Part shown: positions 42,290-51,118 of the stretch, in pieces | Layout of the letters: each line of letters begins with the position of its first letter | Numbering within the stretch: the first letter of the stretch is position 1 | Source: Acidovorax soli | Lineage (GTDB): Bacteria; Pseudomonadota; Gammaproteobacteria; Burkholderiales; Burkholderiaceae_C | Direction of reading: 5' to 3' | Assembly (NCBI RefSeq): GCF_014207955.1 | Contig: NZ_JACHLK010000006.1 | Span: forward strand, 1-64,000 | DNA: 64,000 nucleotides | The notes under the pieces: model-generated | What the model was told of the DNA's origin: nothing | The model's database searches: none | What the model saw: the letters and a program-made list of their open reading frames with translations, nothing else | Made by a program: the position numbers and the translations under genes

Positions 42290-44500
42290 TTAGGCGATCA
42301 CGGAGTTAGCGAACGTAGGCAGCGTGGTCACGCCGGTCAGCTTGATGAACACGTCGTTGGCAGCGACGCCGACGTCACCAGCTGCGCCGCTGGCTTCGAA
42401 CAGCACGTAGGTGTTGCCTTCGAACACAGCGAACGACACACCGTTGGCGGTCTGGCTGGCGGTTGCCATGGCGGTAGCGATGGCCGTGGCGCTGGAGCCA
42501 GCAGCCAGAGCCGTCACAGCAGCTTGCACAGCACCTTGCTGGCCGGACACGACGTCGGCCACGCCCGTGAACTGCAGCTTGTCGGTACCCACGACGAAGT
42601 CGGTGATCACGTCGGCTTGGCCGAAGGCCGCACCGCTGGTGTTGGCAGCAGCAGCACCCGAGAAGGCGAAGACGTCAGCGCCAGCGCCGCCGGTCAGGGT
42701 GTCAGCACCTTGGCCGCCAGTGATGGTGTCGGCACCAGCGCCACCGATGATCACGTCGCCAGACGAAACCAGGTTGCTACCGGTCAGGGTCAGCTTGCCG
42801 GTGGCAGCGGAACCGTCGATCTTGCTGCCCACAGCCGTACCAGCAGCCAGAGCCAGAGTCAGGTCAGCAGCACCCTTCAGCGTGAACACGCTGTTGTCGC
42901 TGTTGGTCAGCGTGGTGATGACGTTGGCGGCGGTGCCGTTGGAGGTCAGCGTCACGTTGGTGATACCGGTCGTGGTCAGGGCCGTTGCGGTCACGCCACC
43001 AGCGCTGCCGCCGATGGTGATGGCCGTGTCGGTCACGCCCACAGCCGAGCCCAGCGTCAGCGCCGCGGTGTTGGCGTTGATGGCGGTCGAGCTGCCGGTG
43101 GCCAGGCTGCTGATCGTGGCGGTCAGGGCTGCGGTGTCAAGCGAGAACTGCTTGATGCTGGTCAGCGTGCTGGCATCCAGGGTCAGGTTGGCGTTCAAGC
43201 CCAGGGTTTCGAAGCCGGTGGCTTGGTTGATGCGAGCGGTTTCCGTAGCCGTCAGAGCGGTGTCAAAAATGCCGATCTTGTCGTTCGTGCCTTCACCGCC
43301 CACCAGCTGCGCGCCGGAGGTCAGCAGAGCCAGGCCGTTGTCAGCGAACGAAACGGTGTCGTTGCCAGCGCCGCCGGTGAACTTGAAGGCAGCGCCAGGC
43401 GTGCCAGCAGCGTAGCTCACGCCGCCGGAGTTGCCAGCTGCGTTCACGGTGACGATGGCAGGAACAGAAGCCGTCACGGTCAGGGCCTTGTCGCCGGTCA
43501 CGTTCAAGGTGGTGACGGCAGCGCCGGTGTTCGTCAGGGCGATCTTGCTGGCAGCGGTGTTGGTCGACAGGTCCAGCGTGGCAACCTTGGTGCCGGAGAT
43601 GTCCAGCGTATGCACGTTGGCGCCAGTGCTGGTCACACCGTTCAGGGCCACGGCTTGCGACGTAGCCGTTGCAGTGGCTGCAGCAGCGATCGTGGTCGTG
43701 GTGTTGGCCGTCACGGCGTGGTTGTTCAGCGAAACAGCCTGGCCGTTCACCGTGTAGGTGGCAGCGGTGTTGACCACGGGAGCGTCGATGGTCAGCTTGG
43801 TCGTGCCGGTGGCAGCGGTGTAAGCGGTGATGGCACCACCGGTGATGTACACCTCTTCGATGCTGGTCAGCGTGGAAGGCTGGCCGGTAGCGGTGTCAGC
43901 AGCAGCCAGGAAGATCTTCAGGGTGTCGTTGCCGAGACCGCCGTTGATCTGGTCAGCAGCCGTCAGTTGCTTCGTAGCGCCGGTGTTGTCAGCGATGATG
44001 GTGTCGTCAGCGGACGTGCCGTTGACCAGGTCCACACCAGCAGTCAGAACCAGGTTGGTGCCAGAGTTGCTGCCCGAAGGAGTCGTGTTGGCGGGGTTCG
44101 ACGAGTAGTTGTAAGCAGCGGTGACTTCCGCGTTCCATGCCACTGCAGCGGCGGCGAAACCATTGGTGTCGCCTTCCAGGTTCGACAGGATTTCGCCCAG
44201 TTGCAGAGCGATCAGGCCGACGTTGCTCTTGCCAGCTGCCGTGATGTAGTCGGTCAGAGCTGCTTCGAGGCCTGCGTTGGGCAGCACGCCCAGGTTCTTC
44301 AGCAGCAGGTTCGACAGTTGTGCGCTGGTCTGGTTGGCATAGCCGGTGCCAAATTGAATGGCAAAGGCTTCTTGGCTAGCGCGGGTGGTGCCGGCAGTTG
44401 CCACTTGGTTCTTGAAGGTGGCGTTGGCTGGCGAAGTGTCGGTGAACGCGCGGTTCAGGATTGTGACGACTGCGTCGGTGCCGAAAATTTGTGCAGGCAT
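42290..44500 (-). CDS. S-layer-like RTX surface protein, 736 aa (RsaA-type C-terminus)
   Basis: A 736-aa Ala/Thr/Gly-rich protein with no visible cysteine and no Sec signal. Residues 1-150 are the shared N-terminal domain (VTILNRAFTDTSP near 10-22; GKSNVGLIALQLGEILSNLEG, trimmed, near 97-116). The long central part is low-complexity beta repeat. RTX-like GGAGADTITGGQGADTLTGG starts at residue 586. The last 50 residues (FEGNTYVLFEA, NDVFIKLTGVTTLP, FANSVIA) closely resemble the RsaA secretion tail as I recall it. Codon choice looks biased, as in a very abundant protein. A strong terminator follows. The ATG at 44500 has a good AGGAAG site. It is probably the main S-layer or surface-array protein. 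Confidence 0.78.
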   Translation of the reverse strand: MPAQIFGTDAVVTILNRAFTDTSPANATFKNQVATAGTTRASQEAFAIQFGTGYANQTSAQLSNLLLKNLGVLPNAGLEAALTDYITAAGKSNVGLIALQLGEILSNLEGDTNGFAAAAVAWNAEVTAAYNYSSNPANTTPSGSNSGTNLVLTAGVDLVNGTSADDTIIADNTGATKQLTAADQINGGLGNDTLKIFLAAADTATGQPSTLTSIEEVYITGGAITAYTAATGTTKLTIDAPVVNTAATYTVNGQAVSLNNHAVTANTTTTIAAAATATATSQAVALNGVTSTGANVHTLDISGTKVATLDLSTNTAASKIALTNTGAAVTTLNVTGDKALTVTASVPAIVTVNAAGNSGGVSYAAGTPGAAFKFTGGAGNDTVSFADNGLALLTSGAQLVGGEGTNDKIGIFDTALTATETARINQATGFETLGLNANLTLDASTLTSIKQFSLDTAALTATISSLATGSSTAINANTAALTLGSAVGVTDTAITIGGSAGGVTATALTTTGITNVTLTSNGTAANVITTLTNSDNSVFTLKGAADLTLALAAGTAVGSKIDGSAATGKLTLTGSNLVSSGDVIIGGAGADTITGGQGADTLTGGAGADVFAFSGAAAANTSGAAFGQADVITDFVVGTDKLQFTGVADVVSGQQGAVQAAVTALAAGSSATAIATAMATASQTANGVSFAVFEGNTYVLFEASGAAGDVGVAANDVFIKLTGVTTLPTFANSVIA

Positions 44501-44600
44501 TTGAATCTTCCTATTACGGTTAAGAAATGAAAACAAGTTGCTAAAGCAGGCCTGCCTGTCATGCACCACGCTTTCCTGCCGTGCGTGCCAGATCGACCCC

Positions 44601-44650
44601 ATCTTTACAAGTTTGCTCTGGCATTATCACACGCACTTTTAAAAAAGTGC
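44601..44650 (-). promoter_or_regulatory. Probable promoter/leader elements of the S-layer-like gene
   Basis: On the minus strand an extended -10-like TGTGATAAT lies at 44631-44623, next to an AT-rich palindrome GCACTTTT-AA-AAAAGTGC (44633-44650). Downstream is AAACTTGTAAAG (44614-44603), an exact 12-base match to the region upstream of the 390-aa exported protein. This would give a leader of about 115 nt, as is common for S-layer mRNAs. The -35 box is not clear. Confidence 0.4.
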
Positions 44651-44715
44651 CAGCGATCAGGAGCAATGCCTAGCCAACTTAGGAACAAGTGTAGCAAGCA
44701 ACCCACCGGGGGTGG

Positions 44716-44731
44716 CGTGACGCGGATCACA
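44716..44731. promoter_or_regulatory. Candidate Crp-type site upstream of the S-layer-like gene
   Basis: CGTGA-CGCGGA-TCACA matches TGTGA-N6-TCACA at 9 of 10 positions, keeping the symmetric GTGA/TCAC core. It is about 223 bp upstream of the S-layer-like ATG and about 100 bp upstream of the candidate -10 element. Confidence 0.4.
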
Positions 44732-44799
44732 AGTACCGTGCGCTTGCCGATGGTGCCCTGCTGCACCCTTCCGCGTTGCAGCCAGCCAACATCGCAGGG

Positions 44800-46350
44800 C
44801 TACCACTGCCCCCGGATGGCCAGGTAGGGCCCGCTGCTGCGGATCGCGAAGAGGGGCAGGTTGGAGCCCTGCTTGAAGCCTTCGAAACCCAGCACCGCCA
44901 CGGCGCCCGGCGCCAGGCTGGGCAGGGGGTGCTGGTACTCGGCGCGCATGGACAGGCGGGTGGTGTTGCGCACGCGCCCGTTGTCGAGGATGGCGCTGTA
45001 GGACGTGGTGTCGCGGTTGTGGCCCAGTTCGGCGTCCAGGTACCAGCGGGGCCCCAGGTGCGCGGCGGCCCGCAGGCTGTACTGCTGCTGGCGGCCACCG
45101 GGGCGGGTGGCGTCGGTGGGCATGTCCACGCCGGCCCGCAGGCCGATCTGCCACTGGCTGACGGCCAGGCCGGCGCCATCGGCCAGCACCTGCTGGGGCT
45201 GGGCATTGCAGCTCCACAGCCAGGCCAGGCCGGTGTAGCGGCCCGAGAGCACGGGGTTGCTATAGAGATTGCGCAGCTGTGCTTCCACCCCCACCCGCGT
45301 GTTGCAGATAGACGACAAACCCTGTGCACCAGGCAGGCCGGGGCCGTTGGTGGGCATGTATTTGTCTTGCAATTGCAGGCCGGTGCCCAGATGCAAGCTG
45401 GTGTAACGGGTGCCGCCACGTGTGTGCAGGCTGGCAATGGCAGCGCCGGTGTAGTGCTGCAACAAGGTGGTATTGCCCGCGGAGCCGAGCTCTCCCGCCA
45501 GGCGGGAGTATTCGCCCGCCAATTCACCCTGGGTGGTTTCGGTCTGCGTTGCCCTGGGGCTGGACCGGGAGAGCACCGCCGCAGCCACTTCCACGCGCTG
45601 GCCATCGGCCCATTGGCGCGCCAGGTCCATGCGCAGGTCGGCACGGGTGTAGGCGCCGGGGCGGGGAAGGCTGCTCTCTTCCACCGGCAGGGTGATGTTG
45701 CCGGTAGGCAGCGTCAGCGTGAGGCTGGTGATGCTGGGCGCGCCGACGAGGTTGCTGTCGCGCCCCAGCCGCAGACCGGCATGGCGGCGCCACTGCCAGC
45801 CGGTGTTGGCACGGCCCGCAGCCGCATAACGCTGCTGGGCCTGGGCCAGACTGGCACGCAAGGTGTCGGGCAGGTCGGGGCGGGCCAGCCACTGGCCCAG
45901 CAACTGGGTGGCACTGAGCAGATCGCCCACCCCGGCCAGTGCCACCGCGTAGTCGAGCCCCGCCTGGATCTGGTCGGGCGCGAGCATGAGCGAGCGCTCC
46001 AGGTGCTCGGCGGCCTCGTCGTAGCGGCCTTCCTTGTTGAGCAGCGCCCCCAGCTGCGCAAGCCATTCGGGCACACGCTGGCAGGTGATCACATAGGGGA
46101 TCAGGCGGTCGGCCGGCGTGCCATCGGGCACCGGGATGCACACGGCAGCCACCGCGGCCTGCGCGGCACTGGGTTGCGCACCGGCCTGCGGCACCTGGGG
46201 AACATTGAAAGTGGGCGCCATCTCCTGCGCAGGGGCCGAGAGGGGCGGCAGGGCACCGCCCTTGCCTGGTACCGGGGGCACCGGGGTCTGGGCCTGCGCA
46301 GCCGAAGCCGTGCACAGGGCCATGGCAAGCAGCCACACCGCGCGGGGCAT
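44800..46350 (-). CDS. Outer-membrane beta-barrel protein with N-terminal TPR region (Slam/DUF560-like)
   Basis: A 516-aa outer-membrane protein. A signal peptide is present (MPRAVWLLAMALCTASAAQA-Q). TPR-like helices follow near residues 95-200 (LGALLNKEGRYDEAAEHLERS, trimmed, near 98-117). A 300-residue beta-barrel begins around WQWRRHAGLRLGRDSNLVG (about 205-223) and ends in an aromatic C-terminus (YLAIRGQW). TPR plus barrel is the surface lipoprotein assembly modulator (Slam) plan, which moves proteins to the cell surface. It follows the cyclase gene with a 55-bp gap, so it is probably the third gene of the FecR-cyclase operon. The ATG at 46350 starts the signal peptide. Confidence 0.72.
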   Translation of the reverse strand: MPRAVWLLAMALCTASAAQAQTPVPPVPGKGGALPPLSAPAQEMAPTFNVPQVPQAGAQPSAAQAAVAAVCIPVPDGTPADRLIPYVITCQRVPEWLAQLGALLNKEGRYDEAAEHLERSLMLAPDQIQAGLDYAVALAGVGDLLSATQLLGQWLARPDLPDTLRASLAQAQQRYAAAGRANTGWQWRRHAGLRLGRDSNLVGAPSITSLTLTLPTGNITLPVEESSLPRPGAYTRADLRMDLARQWADGQRVEVAAAVLSRSSPRATQTETTQGELAGEYSRLAGELGSAGNTTLLQHYTGAAIASLHTRGGTRYTSLHLGTGLQLQDKYMPTNGPGLPGAQGLSSICNTRVGVEAQLRNLYSNPVLSGRYTGLAWLWSCNAQPQQVLADGAGLAVSQWQIGLRAGVDMPTDATRPGGRQQQYSLRAAAHLGPRWYLDAELGHNRDTTSYSAILDNGRVRNTTRLSMRAEYQHPLPSLAPGAVAVLGFEGFKQGSNLPLFAIRSSGPYLAIRGQW

Positions 46351-46405
46351 GGAACCCGGGGGGGTGGATGCTGCGCAGGATTCGGCAGAAAAATGGTAGT
46401 GCCGC

Positions 46406-48571
46406 CTACGCTGTGCCATGGACTGTGGGTTGGGCCGCCTGGCTGTCTCCGGGTGCAGGCGGGTGCTCGGCCACCAGGGTGTCCAGGGGCACAGCATATA
46501 TATGGTGGGGTACGCGCAGACCTTCGAGCAGGAAGGTGCCCATGGACTGCAGGTGTTGCGTCTCCGGCGGGGCACCGCCATCGGCACGCACGCCCACCGA
46601 AAACTGCCCACCCAGCTGCGCCGCCATGCCCTCGCCCACCAGGATGGGGTGGGCCAGGTCCACCGTCAGGTCGACCAGGCGGCTGGCAATGGTGATGGTG
46701 CGGCCCATGACCGTGTGGGTGCGGCGGCTGGCCAGACCAAAGGACCCCACCATGGCGGGGCCGGTCTCCAGACCCAGCCCCAGACTCAGGGGCTCCAGGC
46801 CGGCAGGTGCGGGGTCGGGCAACAGTTTGAAGGACTCCGTCAGCAGGTCGAGTGCGGCGGCAACGGCCTGCCGCGAATGGACCTGGGCGTGCTGGTCCTC
46901 GGCAGCCGATGGTACAGGGACATCGTCAGCGCCGTTCCACACGGCAACGACCGCATCGCCCTGGAAGGACTCGATGACACCGCCATGTGCCTGCACGATA
47001 CGGCTGGCCGCAGAAAAGAAGGCGTGCAGCACGGCCGCAGCCTCTTCGGGCGGGCGGGCCTCACAGTACGCTGAGAAATTGCGGATGTCGGCCAGCAGCA
47101 CGCTGACCTGCCGCGTGCTGGCGCGGATGGCGCTCGATGGCGGTTGCAGCGCCAGCGCCGCCGCCACGGGGGCTGGCAGGTAGCTGGCCAGGTGCTGGTA
47201 GAGGCGGTCGCGCTCGCTGCGGCTGCGGGCATGCTCGATGGTGCCGGCAAACACCCCGGCCAGCAGCACGAACAGTGCAGGCAGCAACCAGCCCACCCAC
47301 AGGTCGGCCAGCCACAGGGCCAGCGCATGCGTAGCCAGCAGCGCCAGCGCATAGGCCACAGCCGCCAAGGGCAGCAGATACACCGGCATGCGCAGCATGG
47401 GCGAGGGCGTGGATGCCTGGGCATCGCGCGCAGCCCCGCCACCCGGCCCTGCCAGCCGCACCAGCAGCCACAACAGCAGCGCACCCAGTGCCGCCGCGGC
47501 GGCCTGCAGGGGCAAGGCGGCGCGCGGGGTGTAGGGGGTGTGCCCGTCCACCAGGGCGCTCAGGATCTGGGCATGCGCCACCAGGCCGGCACTGGCGCCG
47601 CTGTAGGGTGTGGCGATGGTGTCGTTCATGCCGAAGGCGCTGGCGCCTACCAGCACCCAGGCGCCGGCCATGATGTCTGTCGGCACACGGCCGGCCAGCA
47701 CATCGGCGGCAGGAATGCTCACGAAGCTGTCAGGGTGCAGGCGCCAGGCCACGCGCATGTTGCCACGCTCGTCCAGGGGCAGGGCTGGCAAGGCCTGGCC
47801 TGCGCTGCCCAGGGTCCAGGGCGCATCCCACCAGCCGCCACGCTGCAGCAGCAGGCTGGTTTCGGAGGTGGCGCGCAGCAGCGAGGCGATGGCCAGCGAG
47901 GGATAGGACTTGCCTTGCCAGCAGATGATGGCGGGTTGGAGGCGTACCACACCGTCATCGGCGATGCGGGGGCTGATGTGACCGGTGCGCCCCTGGGGCA
48001 TGTCGCCGAGCGCCGCCAGCGCAGGGAAATTGGACAGATGGCCCAGTGCTTCAGAAAAAGGTGCCGGGCAGCTGGCCCAGTCGAGCGCCCCTGCGGGTTG
48101 GCCCACGCGCGGGGCGGCCTGCTCGCTGAGCTGCGGCAGCCCCGTGCCAGGACCGGATGCGCCGAGCGCGAAGACCTGGGCAAGGACCGGGCGGTGTTCG
48201 GCCACGGCGGCAAGCAGCGAGGCGTCGTCATCCCGCGGGTCGGTGAAGACCACGTCCAGGATCTGTTCGCGTGCGCCCAATTGGGCGATCTGCTCGATCA
48301 GGCGTGCCTGCGTGCTGCGTGGCCAGGGCCAGGGGCCGACTTCGGCGAGCGATTTCTCATCGATGTCGACGACCAGGACACGGCGCTCTTCGGTCTTCTG
48401 GGAACCCAGGCGCCAGACCCAGTCACCCACCCGCTCTTCAACCGCCTGCAGTGCAGGGCCAAAGAGCAGTGACAGCAGCAGGCTGACAACGGCAGCGGCT
48501 GCCAACCCTGCCAGCAGCGCCCGGTGTCGTCCTACCGGACGTCTGTCCGCTGGCGGCTGGCGTAGCGTCAA
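46406..48571 (-). CDS. CHASE2-domain adenylate/guanylate cyclase
   Basis: A 721-aa membrane signal protein. One membrane helix lies near residues 19-40, a periplasmic CHASE2 sensor at about 45-330, three membrane helices between about 340 and 445, then a class III cyclase domain: VSVLLADIRNFSAYCEARPP (about 488-507) with the first metal Asp and SFQGDAVVAVW with the second. It should make cAMP or cGMP in response to a periplasmic signal; nucleotide choice cannot be judged by eye. The start is a TTG directly after the TGA of the FecR gene (TGATTG), so the two are tightly coupled. Confidence 0.82.
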   Translation of the reverse strand: MTLRQPPADRRPVGRHRALLAGLAAAAVVSLLLSLLFGPALQAVEERVGDWVWRLGSQKTEERRVLVVDIDEKSLAEVGPWPWPRSTQARLIEQIAQLGAREQILDVVFTDPRDDDASLLAAVAEHRPVLAQVFALGASGPGTGLPQLSEQAAPRVGQPAGALDWASCPAPFSEALGHLSNFPALAALGDMPQGRTGHISPRIADDGVVRLQPAIICWQGKSYPSLAIASLLRATSETSLLLQRGGWWDAPWTLGSAGQALPALPLDERGNMRVAWRLHPDSFVSIPAADVLAGRVPTDIMAGAWVLVGASAFGMNDTIATPYSGASAGLVAHAQILSALVDGHTPYTPRAALPLQAAAAALGALLLWLLVRLAGPGGGAARDAQASTPSPMLRMPVYLLPLAAVAYALALLATHALALWLADLWVGWLLPALFVLLAGVFAGTIEHARSRSERDRLYQHLASYLPAPVAAALALQPPSSAIRASTRQVSVLLADIRNFSAYCEARPPEEAAAVLHAFFSAASRIVQAHGGVIESFQGDAVVAVWNGADDVPVPSAAEDQHAQVHSRQAVAAALDLLTESFKLLPDPAPAGLEPLSLGLGLETGPAMVGSFGLASRRTHTVMGRTITIASRLVDLTVDLAHPILVGEGMAAQLGGQFSVGVRADGGAPPETQHLQSMGTFLLEGLRVPHHIYAVPLDTLVAEHPPAPGDSQAAQPTVHGTA

Positions 48572-50035
48572 TCAGCGCCCCCAGAGGGTTACGCCGCTGA
48601 GCGAGCCCTGGGAAAGGGGTTTCTCGAAGGCATAGGCAGCCTCGGTACCGTTGGCATTCAAGTAGCCCGTGAGGTTGGCATTGGATGCGGTGGGAACGAA
48701 CTGCCCTGCCGCGCTGACATTGCCCGAGGCCTGGATGTTTTGCGACCCCACGCTCTTGCTGGCCATGTACAGCGAGGTCTGGAACAGCGAGCGGCCGAAG
48801 TCCACTTGCAAGGCCCCGCTCTGCACCGCCACCGCCTCGATGGCGGTTTGCGCATCCTTGTAGAACTGGGCGCTGGCATTGGCCAGGCGGAAATTGACCA
48901 CGCCTTCCTGAGGCAGCTTGCCCTGCGCGTCCGGATTCTGGAAGAGCGCATAGGACGGGTTGCCGATCACCCGGTTCCAGCCCGACTTCAATGCGGTTTC
49001 GTAGTCCACCACAAAGCTGTCGCCCTCGGCGCGCGAGGTCCAGGGGTTGCGCGCCCATGCCAACTGGGTCACCTGGGGTGGCTGCACAGGCACCGAGGGC
49101 TCGACCACGGAAGGTGGTGGCGCAGGGGTGGGGGCCGGTGCGGGCGCTGGCGCAGGGGGAGGCGGTGGCGCGACCGTCACCGGGGGTTCCGGCGCCGGCG
49201 GAGGTGCCACGGGCGCGACCGGAGGGGTGTAGACCGCCACTTCCACCGCCTTTTGCTCGCTGGTCAGCGACTTGACGGGGGTGGGCTCGGCGCGCAGGTC
49301 ATCCAGCGCCTGGGGCTGTGCCTTTTCGGTGCGCGCCGCCGTGATTTCCACCGCACGGGCACTGCGCGCCACGGTATCGGTGGCCACCAGCAGGGGCGTG
49401 GCATCGCGGCGGCTGTATTCGAGGATCTGGCCCTTCATGTCGTCCGACAGCAGCTTTTCGTGGCCGCTGATGCAGGGGCCGACACTCGCGCCGCAGCCGT
49501 TGTTGGCCAGCGGGGTGAGCGTGATGGCGCCGGTGTAGACCGATGCAGCCGTGCGCTCCATGTCGGAGCGCACCACAAAGTCCGTGCCCTTGACGCCAAT
49601 GGCAGCCACGGGCGTGTTCAGGCGGAAACGCTCGCGCGCGGCCTCGCCCCAGCTGCCGGTGATGGAGCGCACCACGCCTTCATCGAGGCGGAACTTGATG
49701 GCACCCAGCTGGGGCTGCTGCGCAGAATGGCTGTAGCTCTCAATGTGCAGGCGGCTGGCCGGCCGCACGCTCAGGCGCCCGCCATCTACAAAGCGCAGGT
49801 GCACGTGGCCGCCGGCCTTGGTCTCGATGCGGTCGCCCACGCGCACGGCTGCGCCACGGTCCAGGGCGCGGCTGCTGCCGTCTTCCTGGAGAATGGAGGC
49901 CGCCCCGATGACGAAAGTGGCCTCACCCACGACGGCACCCAAGGGTTGCCCGGGCGTGGAGGCAAGCGCGATGCCACCCATTCCCATCAAGGGAAAGGCA
50001 AGGCAGGCGGCAATGGGGTGCAATCGGTGGTTCAT
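48572..50035 (-). CDS. FecR-domain exported protein preceding the cyclase
   Basis: A 487-aa exported protein. The signal peptide is at residues 1-26 (cleavage near ALA-S). A FecR-type beta domain (about 28-160) contains GDRIETKAGGHVHLRFVDGG and LNTPVAAIGVKGTDFVVR (about 138-155). A Pro/Ala-rich linker (about 270-335) leads to a C-terminal ligand-like domain (GNPSYALFQNP, SGALQVDFGRSLFQTSLY). FecR-CHASE2-cyclase pairs recur in Comamonadaceae and presumably sense an envelope signal and pass it to the cyclase. The gene is first in the operon, and an exact Crp palindrome lies about 110 bp upstream. The ATG at 50035 starts the signal peptide. Confidence 0.82.
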   Translation of the reverse strand: MNHRLHPIAACLAFPLMGMGGIALASTPGQPLGAVVGEATFVIGAASILQEDGSSRALDRGAAVRVGDRIETKAGGHVHLRFVDGGRLSVRPASRLHIESYSHSAQQPQLGAIKFRLDEGVVRSITGSWGEAARERFRLNTPVAAIGVKGTDFVVRSDMERTAASVYTGAITLTPLANNGCGASVGPCISGHEKLLSDDMKGQILEYSRRDATPLLVATDTVARSARAVEITAARTEKAQPQALDDLRAEPTPVKSLTSEQKAVEVAVYTPPVAPVAPPPAPEPPVTVAPPPPPAPAPAPAPTPAPPPSVVEPSVPVQPPQVTQLAWARNPWTSRAEGDSFVVDYETALKSGWNRVIGNPSYALFQNPDAQGKLPQEGVVNFRLANASAQFYKDAQTAIEAVAVQSGALQVDFGRSLFQTSLYMASKSVGSQNIQASGNVSAAGQFVPTASNANLTGYLNANGTEAAYAFEKPLSQGSLSGVTLWGR

Positions 50036-50351
50036 GGTGTGCCTTTCGGACAGCAGAGAATGCCTGGCGGCGCCAAGACGGGCGCAGGCCAGGAAATAGC
50101 TCTGGCCCCTATTTTCGCTCATGTCTGTTTCACAGTGTGTGAGCACGGTCACACACCACTTGCCGCAGCGCTGGCAATATGCTGGGAGCGTTGCCAGTGG
50201 TGTAATGCCACCATGCGCTGCCCGGCGCAGGCCGGCAAACATCCCGTGGGTGCATGGCACGATCCGGCCAGGATCTGCATCTCCTGGCGCCCGTTGGGCG
50301 CCGTTTTCAGCGGCTTCGTATTATCGGCTCAAGCCGCGTTTTCCCCTATCT
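50036..50351. promoter_or_regulatory. Divergent regulatory region with an exact Crp palindrome (50135-50156)
   Basis: This 316-bp gap separates the FecR/cyclase operon from the Crp/Fnr gene. GTGTGTGA (50135-50142), six bases, then TCACACAC (50149-50156) is a perfect 8-bp-arm palindrome containing TGTGA-N6-TCACA. It is centred about 110 bp before the FecR ATG and about 206 bp before the Crp ATG, so it could serve either or both. No ORF is credible in the rest of the gap. Confidence 0.7.
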
Positions 50352-51050
50352 ATGCCCGTTTCCGTTCAGTTGTTGAGCCAGTTTCCTTTGCTGCAGCCTT
50401 TGGCGCGCGAAGCCCTGGAGCCACTGTCGGCACGCATGGCGCTGCGCTCCTTTGCCCGCCGGGCCATGGTGATGGGCAAGGAAAACCCGACCCAGGAGCT
50501 GGGTTTTTTGGTGGAGGGGCGGCTGCAGGGGGTGGATTTCACCGTGGACGGCCGCAGTGTGGGCATGTACTTCGTGGATCCCGGGGACTACTTCGGTGAG
50601 TTGGCACTGGTGGATGGCAAGCCCCCTTCGGAATTCGTCATTGCGGCCGTGAAGTCCACGGTGGCGTTTCTCGATGGCGCTGCGGCCCGCGAGCTGATCC
50701 TGGGGCACCCCGCGCTGGCCCAGGCCGTGATGACCCGGCTGGCCCAGCGGGTGCGCACGGTAATGGCGCAGCGCACGCTGCTGAGCCTTCCCAACCCGTT
50801 CCAGCGCCTTTGCGTATTGCTTTTACAATTGCCGCAGCGCCCGGTCGACGGGGTGGCCGAGGTCGCACAGGCCCCCACCCACCAGGAGTTGGCCATCATG
50901 ATCAATGCGAGCCGGGAGACGGTCACACGGGCGTTCCAGGTGTTGTTCCTGCACAAGGTGCTGGTCCGGGAAGGCAACATCCTCAAGCTGATGCAGCCCG
51001 ATCTCATGCGCGACATCGCGGAAGGACGGGCAGATCCCCCCAAAGCCTGA
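50352..51050 (+). CDS. Crp/Fnr family transcriptional regulator
   Basis: A 232-aa regulator with an N-terminal cyclic-nucleotide-binding fold (about 10-120), a dimer helix, and a C-terminal winged helix. The recognition helix INASRETVTRAFQVL (about 188-202) carries the SRETVxR pattern of E. coli Crp, which reads TGTGA. FGELALVDGKPPSEFVIAA (about 77-95) corresponds to the Crp phosphate-binding cassette, but the RS pair is PS here, so the usual arginine contact to cAMP is missing. The ATG at 50352 starts the family N-terminus. Divergence from a cyclase operon makes a signalling pair likely. Confidence 0.82.
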   Translation: MPVSVQLLSQFPLLQPLAREALEPLSARMALRSFARRAMVMGKENPTQELGFLVEGRLQGVDFTVDGRSVGMYFVDPGDYFGELALVDGKPPSEFVIAAVKSTVAFLDGAAARELILGHPALAQAVMTRLAQRVRTVMAQRTLLSLPNPFQRLCVLLLQLPQRPVDGVAEVAQAPTHQELAIMINASRETVTRAFQVLFLHKVLVREGNILKLMQPDLMRDIAEGRADPPKA

Positions 51051-51118
51051 CCCCTCCTCGCCATGGACGCCTCCACCGGGTTGCCGCTGGCGCTCTCCCT
51101 CGTTTTACGGTTACTGCC

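Noticed and set aside
42524-44530. 668-aa plus-strand open frame opposite the S-layer-like gene
   Set aside because: It is a shadow of the repetitive Ala/Thr coding sequence on the other strand; the real gene has ribosome site, terminator and conserved domains.
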